Shown here one piece after another: positions 57,519-64,000 of a stretch of 64,000 nucleotides of DNA (position 1 is its first letter; each line of letters opens with the position of its first letter). The position numbers and the translations under genes are program-made. Under the pieces are notes generated by a model. That model made no database searches and was not told where the DNA came from. It saw only the letters and a list, made by a program, of their open reading frames with translations. The DNA is from Mycolicibacter nonchromogenicus (GTDB taxonomy: Bacteria; Actinomycetota; Actinomycetes; Mycobacteriales; Mycobacteriaceae). Where the stretch lies: NCBI RefSeq assembly GCF_002101775.1, contig NZ_LQPI01000032.1:62001-126000 (forward strand), in the 5' to 3' direction.

Positions 57519-59039
57519 ATGACCGCCACCAATTCAGTTGCCGGCTTCACCGGCACCGGAACCGTGTTCAACCCCGCTACCGGGGAGATCGCCGGCGAAG
57601 TGCAGTGGACCGACCCCTCCGACGTCGAAAAGATCGCGGCCGGACTGCGCACCGCTCAGCGGGAATGGGAGCAGCGCGGCGCCAAGGGGCGGGCCAAAGC
57701 CCTGGCCCGCTTCGCGGTGTGGCTCGGTGACAACCGGGACGAGATCGAGAAGTTGCTGATCGCCGAGACCGGCAAGTCCAGCACCGACGCCGCGCAAGAG
57801 GTGCCGTTGCTGATCATGATCCTGTCGTACGTGATCAAGGTGATGGAGAAGGCGGTGGCACCGGAGGTCCGGCCGGCACCGTCGGCGGTGCTGAGCATCA
57901 AGAAGATCGCCATCCATTTCCGGCCCCGACCGGTCGTCGGTGTGATCGCGCCGTGGAACTACCCGGTGGCCAACGCACTGATGGATGCCATCGGCGCTTT
58001 GGCGGCCGGCTCCGCGGTGTTGCTCAAGCCGTCTGAGCAGACCCCGCTCACCGCGGAACTTCTTCGTCAGGGCTGGCTGGCCTCCGGCGCCCCGGACGTG
58101 TTCGCAGTGGTACAGGGTGCGCGAGAGGTCGCCGAAGCGGTGATCGACAACTCCGACTACGTGCAGTTCACCGGGTCGACCGCCACCGGGCGCAAAGTCG
58201 CCGAGCGGGCTGCCAGCCGACTGGTGCCGTACAGCCTCGAGCTCGGCGGCAAGGATCCGATGATCGTGTGCGAGGACGCCGACATCGACATGGCTGCGCA
58301 CGCCGCGGTGTGGGGTGCCATGTTCAACGCCGGGCAGACCTGCGTGTCGGTCGAGCGGGTGTACGTGCTGGAGTCCGTCTACGACAAGTTCGTCGCCGCC
58401 GTCGTCCGCGACGTCGAGGCATTGCAGATGGGCGCCGGTGAGGGCAAGCACTTCGGGGCTCTGATCAGTGAGCAGCAACTGGCCGTCACCGAGCGGCACG
58501 TGAAGGAAGCCTTGGCTGCCGGGGCGCGTGCCCTGACCGGCGGTGAGCGTGCCAGCGGTCCGGGCAGCTTCTACCAGCCGACGGTGCTGGTCGATGTCGA
58601 TCACTCGATGGCCTGCATGACCGAGGAGACCTTCGGACCCACCCTGCCGATCATGAAGGTCGCCAGTGTGGATGAGGCGATCCGATTCGCCAACGACAGC
58701 GCCTACGGGCTGAGCGCCTCTGTTTTCTCGCGCGACGTCGCGCGGGCCAAAGACATTGCGCTGCAGTTGGACTGCGGAGCGGTGAACGTCAATGACGTGA
58801 TCTCCAACCTGATGTGCACGACGGCGCCCATGGGTGGCTGGAAGACCTCGGGTATCGGTGCGCGTTTCGGTGGTGTGGACGGTATCCGCAAGTTCTGTCG
58901 GCAGGAGACCGTCGTCGCGCCCCGCACCAACCTCGGTGCGGGCGGAAACTTCTACCACAACTCGCTGAAGACACTGGCTCGAAGCAACCAGGTGCTCACC
59001 AAGCTGGCGCTGGCGCGGCCGCGCCGCATCGCGAAATAG
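57519..59039 (+). CDS. Aldehyde dehydrogenase (succinic-semialdehyde dehydrogenase-like)
   Basis: 506 aa NAD(P)-dependent aldehyde dehydrogenase. APWNYPV, LKPSEQTPL, FTGSTATG (Rossmann loop), LELGGKDP with the general-base Glu and FNAGQTCVS with the catalytic Cys near residue 276 are all present. TEETFGPTLP is the end block. It resembles the GabD2 type. The 3-prime end overlaps the next start as TAGTG, so the two are translated together. Confidence 0.94.
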   Translation: MTATNSVAGFTGTGTVFNPATGEIAGEVQWTDPSDVEKIAAGLRTAQREWEQRGAKGRAKALARFAVWLGDNRDEIEKLLIAETGKSSTDAAQEVPLLIMILSYVIKVMEKAVAPEVRPAPSAVLSIKKIAIHFRPRPVVGVIAPWNYPVANALMDAIGALAAGSAVLLKPSEQTPLTAELLRQGWLASGAPDVFAVVQGAREVAEAVIDNSDYVQFTGSTATGRKVAERAASRLVPYSLELGGKDPMIVCEDADIDMAAHAAVWGAMFNAGQTCVSVERVYVLESVYDKFVAAVVRDVEALQMGAGEGKHFGALISEQQLAVTERHVKEALAAGARALTGGERASGPGSFYQPTVLVDVDHSMACMTEETFGPTLPIMKVASVDEAIRFANDSAYGLSASVFSRDVARAKDIALQLDCGAVNVNDVISNLMCTTAPMGGWKTSGIGARFGGVDGIRKFCRQETVVAPRTNLGAGGNFYHNSLKTLARSNQVLTKLALARPRRIAK

Positions 59040-59869
59040 TGCGGGTCTTCACCGCGACGCTGTTCTGGTTGCTGGCCACCGCAAGTCTTGCGGTGGCGCT
59101 GCCGACGGCATGGGCGCAGTACAACCTCATCGACGCCGACGGCTACGCGCGGTTGGCCGCCCGGGCCGCGGCTCAACCGGCCCTACAGGACGCGGTGGCG
59201 GCTGAACTCAGCGCTCAGACGGTGCAACTGATCAGGGCCAGCGGCTTTGGCATCGACCCCTCGGAGGTGCGGCGGGCTGCCCGCGCATTCACCAGGGGGC
59301 CGTCGTTTCCGCCAGAGTTCGTCAAGGTCAATCGGGACGGGCACGCATGGCTGCTCAACGTCGGCGATCCGGGCCCCTGGGAGATCGACGTGATGCCGAT
59401 GCTGCGTGACGACGCGTTCGCGCAGCTGTTGTCCGACTACCCCGTAATGCTGCCGGCCTCGCTGACGGTGCCACTGACCTCGACGTCCACTGAGGTGATG
59501 CGTCCAGGTGGGTTGCACCGGCTCTCGGTCTGGGGGCCGTTGCTCACCGTCGTACTGGGCGCCATGGCCGCACTGTGCGCGATCCTGACGCTGGTCGCGG
59601 CGCGGCGCCGCGGCCGGGCCCTGGCGAGCCTGGGTGTTTCGGCGCTGGTGGTGGGCGCGGTCGGGTGGGCAGGAGCCGAAGTTGCCCGGCGTCTACTCGA
59701 TCAGTTGCTCAGACAGGCGACCGGCGACATCCGCCGGATCACCAATGCCCTGGCCGATGTGGCCGAGGGGAACCTGCACCTGTGGCTCAATGTGACCCTG
59801 GCGACGGGGGCGGTGTTGGTGCTGGTCGGGGTGGGGATCGCAGTGATGGGCGGCCTGCGTAAATCCTGA
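59039..59869 (+). CDS. Membrane protein with a large extracytoplasmic domain
   Basis: 276 aa from GTG 59039, which overlaps the aldehyde dehydrogenase stop. A signal-anchor helix (about 3-22: TATLFWLLATASLAVALPTA) leads into an extracytoplasmic part of about 130 residues. Two or three helices follow: WGPLLTVVLGAMAALCAIL, ASLGVSALVVGAVGWAG and LATGAVLVLVGVGIAVMG. I do not recognise a family. The coupling to the dehydrogenase may be accidental or reflect a shared pathway. Confidence 0.78.
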   Translation: MRVFTATLFWLLATASLAVALPTAWAQYNLIDADGYARLAARAAAQPALQDAVAAELSAQTVQLIRASGFGIDPSEVRRAARAFTRGPSFPPEFVKVNRDGHAWLLNVGDPGPWEIDVMPMLRDDAFAQLLSDYPVMLPASLTVPLTSTSTEVMRPGGLHRLSVWGPLLTVVLGAMAALCAILTLVAARRRGRALASLGVSALVVGAVGWAGAEVARRLLDQLLRQATGDIRRITNALADVAEGNLHLWLNVTLATGAVLVLVGVGIAVMGGLRKS

Positions 59870-59960
59870 CTGTCGCCCGAACGGTCGATACCGAATGGGC
59901 GTTGACTTTTGGGATGATCTCGGCGAGGAATTTCTTTCCCCCGAGAGGCGGCTTCGTTGG

Positions 59961-61112
59961 ATGAGTGATCACAACGAGCCCTCGGCTGAACCGAACCCGG
60001 AGGACCCCGTCTCACTGCCGCCGCTTCGTGAGACCCGGTTCGACTTCCAGCCTTACCATGTGCTGCGTGTTCTGGCCGCAGCGTGGGCGGTGGCGGGGCT
60101 GATCGCCTGGCCGGGTATCGGTTGTTGGGTCGCCGCCGTGGTGTCGGCGGGGGCGGACTGGTACACCCACAGGAACCGCATCGGTTGGCCCACTGATGTG
60201 GAGGATTACCTGGTAGAACGCGGTTGGGCGACGCGTCGCCCCCCGAGCCGGCCTGCGGACGAGCGGCCGCCGATCCCGTTTCGGCCCATGACGGTCTCCG
60301 AGCTCTACGGGGGGGCTTGCAAAATCCTGCTGCGGAATTGGCCGACCCTGGTCGGTGTCCCGGCCGTCTTCATGCTCGGTTTCGTGGCGGTTCTGGGCCT
60401 GCTCACCTACAACCTGGATTTGCCGACTCCGGCACAGGTGGGGCTGTTGATCTTCAGTGGCGGCGAGAACCTGTTCGCTGCGTTGACCGTCGCCCTGGCC
60501 GTACTGGCGGTGTTCTACGCGTTATTGCCGGCCGATGCGGTGCTGGTCCTGTTGGGGGTGGAAGCCGCCGACAAAGTGATCGCCGGCAAGCAAGTTCGAA
60601 TCGACGAGATGTTATCTCGCGTCACCCAACGGGTGTGGTCAGTGAGTCGGCTGGGATACGCGTACTACTCGATAGTGGCGGCGATGGTGGTGTTCCATGT
60701 GATCGCGCGCCACAGCGGCTTCTATCCCGCGCTGATCCCCCTCATCGTGGTGTGCAGCATCGCCGCCTTCGTCTTCGGAATGCTGCTCACCTTGTCGCCC
60801 ATCGTGTCGGTACTCGAAAATCGTGGAGTCGCCGACTCCTTCATCCGATCGATACAGCTCTGCAGTCCTGCGGCGGGAAGGATCATCGGCATCCACACGC
60901 TGTGGCTCGTCGGTATGGGGCTGGTGGCGCTGGTTTCTGCAGCTTTGACCTGGGTGACCGTCATCATCACCTATCCGGTCCTGATCGGCCTGATCAGCTG
61001 CGTGCACATGATGATCTACACCGACCTGCGGATTCGCCAAGAGAACTACGGACCGGAACTGCTCGACGAGTGGATGCGCAACATGGGTCGCGAGGGGATG
61101 GCCAGCGGTTAG
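59961..61112 (+). CDS. Polytopic membrane protein of unknown function
   Basis: 383 aa from ATG 59961. An acidic, Pro-rich cytosolic start is followed by a two-helix unit (about 45-75), a linker (RGWATRRPPSRPADERPP) and about six more helices. The middle segment LLRNWPTLVGVPAVFMLGF with ADAVLVLLGVEAADKVIAGK and the later VRIDEMLSRVTQRVWSVSRL resembles glycerophosphodiester-phosphodiesterase membrane-domain proteins of actinobacteria. ATG 59895 is an alternative start, but that extra stretch includes AT-rich, promoter-like DNA. The stop overlaps that of the convergent peptidase by four bases. Confidence 0.75.
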   Translation: MSDHNEPSAEPNPEDPVSLPPLRETRFDFQPYHVLRVLAAAWAVAGLIAWPGIGCWVAAVVSAGADWYTHRNRIGWPTDVEDYLVERGWATRRPPSRPADERPPIPFRPMTVSELYGGACKILLRNWPTLVGVPAVFMLGFVAVLGLLTYNLDLPTPAQVGLLIFSGGENLFAALTVALAVLAVFYALLPADAVLVLLGVEAADKVIAGKQVRIDEMLSRVTQRVWSVSRLGYAYYSIVAAMVVFHVIARHSGFYPALIPLIVVCSIAAFVFGMLLTLSPIVSVLENRGVADSFIRSIQLCSPAAGRIIGIHTLWLVGMGLVALVSAALTWVTVIITYPVLIGLISCVHMMIYTDLRIRQENYGPELLDEWMRNMGREGMASG

Positions 61113-63160
61113 TGCTCGGCGCCACCCAACATTCGCCACAGGAACGAAAAGCTCAGCGCTGACTTGAACGCCGCCTGGGCGTTGTCGGCCGCCCCGCCGT
61201 GTCCGCCCTCGATGTTCTCGTAGTACCAGACGCGGTGCCCGGCGTCCTGCAGTGCCGCGGTCATCTTGCGGGCGTGCCCCGGATGCACCCGGTCGTCTCG
61301 GGTGGAGGTGGTGATCAGCACCGGCGGGTAGTCGGCATCGGCGGAAATGTTCTGGTACGGCGAGTACTTGCTGATGAACTCCCATTCAGCGGGGTCGTCG
61401 GGGTCGCCGTATTCGGCCACCCAGGACGCACCGGCGAGCAGCAGGTGGTATCGGCGCATATCCAGCAGGGGCACCTGGCACACCAGCGCGCCGAACAGGT
61501 GCGGGTAGGCGGTGAGCATGATGCCCATCAACAGCCCGCCATTGCTTCCGCCCACGGCGCCGAGCTGTTCGACTCGGGTGATACCGCGGTCCACCAGATC
61601 TGTTGCCACCGCGGCGAAGTCCTCGGCCACCAAGTGCCGGCCGGCGCGCATCGCCTGGGTGTGCCAGCCGGGGCCGTACTCGCCGCCGCCCCGGATGTTG
61701 GCCAGTACGTAGGTTCCTCCGCGCTCCAGCCACAGTCGGCCCAGCACGCCGTCGTAACCCGGGGTGCGCGCCACCTCGAATCCGCCGTAGCCGCCCAGCA
61801 GGGTTGGGCCGGTGGCGTTTGCCGGACGCACCACGAAGTACGGGATGGCGGTGCCGTCTTTCGAGGTGGCGAAGTGCTGGCTGACCTGCAGCCCGTCGGC
61901 ATCGAAAAATGCCGGAGCAGATTTGATCTCGGTCAGGTTCCCGTCGACGACGCCATGCAACAGCCGCGATGGTCGGTCGAATCCGCTTGAGTCCAAAAAG
62001 ATCTCGCCGTCGGTGGCGTCGGAGTCGTCGACGGCTGCGATCACGGTGTTGGTGTTGGCCGGCACCTCGGCAATGGGTCGGCGTTGCCAGTCTGCGTTCG
62101 AGGGCGTGACCACTTCCACGCGACTGGCCACATCGTGCAGGGTGACCAGGATCAGCCGGTCGCGGGTCCACGCGTAGTGGTGCAACGCGGTGTGGTCATC
62201 CGGTTCGAAGACGACGCTGCACTGCGCTGTGCCGGCGAGGAATTCGTCGTAGTCGGCGGCCAACAGTGAGCCGGCCCGATAGGACGCGGTACCGGTGTCC
62301 CAGTCGCTGCGCAGATCGATCAGGATCCACTGGCGGTGCACCGACACCGAGGCGTCGGTCGGCGCGTCAATGCGGATCAGCTCGCCGTCGCGCAGTTCGT
62401 AGACCTCGTCGTTGAAGAAGTCGATCGCCCGTGACACCAGGGTCCGTTCGAATCCCGGGGTGCGGTCCCGTCCTGCGGCGACCACCACATCGGTGGCCGA
62501 CCCGGTGAACACCGTCTCCGCCTGCGCCAGGTCCTGGCCGCGACGCCAGCGCTTCACCATGCGGGGGTATCCCGATTCGGTCAGCGAATCGGCGCCGAAA
62601 TCGGTGCCCACCAAGACGGTGTCGTCGTCCTCCCAGCCGATCCGGGTCTTGGCCTCTGGAAGGTTGAAGCCCTCCGGGCCTACGAATTCCCGTGTGGTCA
62701 TGTCGAATTCACGCACCACCACGGCGTCCGATCCGCCACGCGACAGCGATATCAGGGCCCGGGTGTGGTGGGGTTCGATCACGTTGGCCCCGCCCCAGAC
62801 CCAATTCTCGTCGTCGGCGCGGGCCAGCTCGTCGAGATCGATGACGACATCCCACTCCGGGCTGTCGGTGCGGTAACTGTCCAAAGTGGTGCGCCGCCAC
62901 AGTCCTCGCGGGTTAGCGGCATCACGCCAGAAGTTGTAGAGGTACTCGCCACGACGCCGCACGTAGGGGATACGGGCGTCGGTGTCGAGCACCTCGCGCG
63001 CGGTGGCGCGCATCGCTTCGAAGTCGTCGCCGGCGAACTCCTCGACGGTCGGCTCGTTGTGGGCGCGCACCCAGTCCAGTGACCGCTCGCCGGTTACGTC
63101 CTCCAGCCACAGGTACGGGTCGTCAAAGTCCTTAGCAGGCTGGGTAGACATGGAAGTCAT
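61109..63160 (-). CDS. Prolyl oligopeptidase family serine peptidase (Rv0457c-like)
   Basis: 683 aa from ATG 63160, which has GAGG five bases upstream. A beta-propeller lid (about 70-420) precedes the alpha/beta-hydrolase part. GGSNGGLLMG carries the nucleophile Ser, TRDDRVHPGHARK the Asp and GGHGG the His. LANIRGGGEYG is the typical oxyanion segment of family S9. It should cut short peptides after proline, or an ester. M. tuberculosis Rv0457c (673 aa) lies next to the same aldehyde dehydrogenase. Divergent from that gene with 56 bases between. Confidence 0.94.
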   Translation of the reverse strand: MTSMSTQPAKDFDDPYLWLEDVTGERSLDWVRAHNEPTVEEFAGDDFEAMRATAREVLDTDARIPYVRRRGEYLYNFWRDAANPRGLWRRTTLDSYRTDSPEWDVVIDLDELARADDENWVWGGANVIEPHHTRALISLSRGGSDAVVVREFDMTTREFVGPEGFNLPEAKTRIGWEDDDTVLVGTDFGADSLTESGYPRMVKRWRRGQDLAQAETVFTGSATDVVVAAGRDRTPGFERTLVSRAIDFFNDEVYELRDGELIRIDAPTDASVSVHRQWILIDLRSDWDTGTASYRAGSLLAADYDEFLAGTAQCSVVFEPDDHTALHHYAWTRDRLILVTLHDVASRVEVVTPSNADWQRRPIAEVPANTNTVIAAVDDSDATDGEIFLDSSGFDRPSRLLHGVVDGNLTEIKSAPAFFDADGLQVSQHFATSKDGTAIPYFVVRPANATGPTLLGGYGGFEVARTPGYDGVLGRLWLERGGTYVLANIRGGGEYGPGWHTQAMRAGRHLVAEDFAAVATDLVDRGITRVEQLGAVGGSNGGLLMGIMLTAYPHLFGALVCQVPLLDMRRYHLLLAGASWVAEYGDPDDPAEWEFISKYSPYQNISADADYPPVLITTSTRDDRVHPGHARKMTAALQDAGHRVWYYENIEGGHGGAADNAQAAFKSALSFSFLWRMLGGAEH

Positions 63161-63216
63161 TGTGACCTCGACGGTAATGTGAGGTGAGTAACACCCACGG
63201 CTAAGGAGCAACATCG

Positions 63217-64000
63217 ATGACCGTTTTCGCACGTCCGGGTTCCGCAGGCGCGCTGATGAGCTACGAGTCCCGGTACGGGAACTTCATCGGGGGGCAGTGG
63301 GTGGCACCGGTCGGCGGTGAGTACTTCGAGAACACCACTCCGGTCACCGGTCAGCCGTTCTGTGAGATCCCGCGGTCCACGGCCGCCGACATCGAGCTGG
63401 CGCTCGACGCCGCCCACGCCGCAGCCCCGGCCTGGGGCAAGGCCTCCCCGGCGCAGCGGGCGGATGTCCTCACCAAGATCGCCGACCGGATCGACCAACA
63501 CCGCGAACAGCTGGCGGTCGCCGAGGTGTGGGACAACGGCAAGCCGGTTCGGGAGACGCTGGCCGCCGACATCCCGCTGGCCGCGGATCACTTCCGGTAC
63601 TTCGCCGCGGCGATCCGCACCCAGGAGGGTGCGCTGAGCCAGCTCGACGACGACACGGTCGCCTACCACTTTCACGAGCCGCTGGGCGTGGTCGGTCAGA
63701 TCATCCCGTGGAACTTCCCGCTGTTGATGGCCGCCTGGAAGCTCGCTCCTGCGCTGGCCGCCGGCAACGCGGTGGTGCTCAAGCCGGCCGAGCAGACCCC
63801 GGCCTCGATCCTGTTCCTGATGAGCCTGATCGGCGACCTGCTGCCGGCGGGAGTGGTCAACGTGGTCAACGGCTTCGGCGTTGAGGCGGGCAAGCCGCTG
63901 GCGTCCAGCAACCGGATCGCCAAGATCGGCTTCACCGGCGAGACCACCACCGGGCGGCTGATCATGCAGTACGCCAGCCAGAACATCATTCCGGTCACCC
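63217..64000 (+). CDS. Aldehyde dehydrogenase, 5-prime part only (Rv0458-like)
   Basis: The first 261 residues of an aldehyde dehydrogenase whose end lies outside the window. It opens [20 protein letters not shown], with [15 protein letters not shown] and FTGETTTGR (NAD loop) in order. The N-terminus and order next to the prolyl oligopeptidase match Rv0458 (507 aa). The ATG at 63217 follows AAGGAG closely. The catalytic Cys lies beyond the window. Confidence 0.94.
   Translation, partial: MTVFARPGSAGALMSYESRYGNFIGGQWVAPVGGEYFENTTPVTGQPFCEIPRSTAADIELALDAAHAAAPAWGKASPAQRADVLTKIADRIDQHREQLAVAEVWDNGKPVRETLAADIPLAADHFRYFAAAIRTQEGALSQLDDDTVAYHFHEPLGVVGQIIPWNFPLLMAAWKLAPALAAGNAVVLKPAEQTPASILFLMSLIGDLLPAGVVNVVNGFGVEAGKPLASSNRIAKIGFTGETTTGRLIMQYASQNIIPVT

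Overview
The window is high-GC actinobacterial DNA from a mycobacterium. The gene order follows the Mycobacterium tuberculosis block from Rv0413 (mutT3) to Rv0441c and resumes at Rv0457c-Rv0458. The proteins match recalled M. tuberculosis orthologues in length and motifs (thiamine cluster, LpqL, CtpH, VirR, SodC, PssA/Psd, GroEL2). Extra genes absent from the M. tuberculosis block and PGRS proteins without a PE domain point to a non-tuberculous species; the sequence alone does not name it. These comparisons are from memory, not from a search.

Layout. 1-3.1 kb: 3-prime end of a Nudix gene, thiE facing the thiO-thiS-thiG operon. 3.1-11.1 kb: an SGNH hydrolase, LpqL and a tandem M28 paralogue, a TetR protein with two DNA-binding domains, a Baeyer-Villiger-type flavin monooxygenase and a FabH-type ketoacyl synthase. 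11.1-14.3 kb: thiC-thiD-hydrolase operon behind a TPP riboswitch. 14.4-17.0 kb: an MFS exporter, then an intergenic stretch holding an M-box (magnesium) riboswitch and two small ORFs. 17.1-24.9 kb: reverse-strand block of a 90-aa protein, a ctpH-type P-type ATPase, a small membrane-associated protein, xthA, a GNAT protein and def. 25.1-28.5 kb: DUF3263 protein, virR, sodC, carboxylate-amine ligase, Lon-N protein. 28.5-31.3 kb: a TetR/P450 divergent pair and a glyoxalase-SRPBCC fusion.

31.3-38 kb: Cdc48-like AAA ATPase, divergent secreted chorismate mutase, pssA-psd, moeA and an SDR. 38-40.1 kb: two PH-domain membrane proteins. 40.1-46 kb: two large tandem PGRS-repeat proteins with signal peptides, the products of a segmental duplication that also copied the 3-prime end of the neighbouring helicase gene. 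46.2-48.7 kb: SF2 helicase and an M24 peptidase. 48.7-50.7 kb: intergenic repeats, two CIRCE operators, groEL2 and its terminator. 50.7-64 kb: an MBL-CobU fusion, two PNPOx-like proteins, an aldo/keto reductase, a methyltransferase, a D-aminoacylase-like amidohydrolase, a VOC protein, a DinB-like protein, an aldehyde dehydrogenase, two membrane proteins, a prolyl oligopeptidase and the 5-prime part of a second aldehyde dehydrogenase.

Working together: thiE, thiO, thiS, thiG, thiC and thiD cover both the thiazole and pyrimidine branches of thiamine synthesis; pssA and psd make phosphatidylethanolamine; groEL2 is under HrcA-type control. I saw no tRNA, rRNA, CRISPR array, transposase or phage gene. 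The strongest leads are the M-box leader with its small ORFs, the PE-less PGRS pair with its visible duplication scar, and the LpqL paralogue that has lost a metal-ligand histidine.
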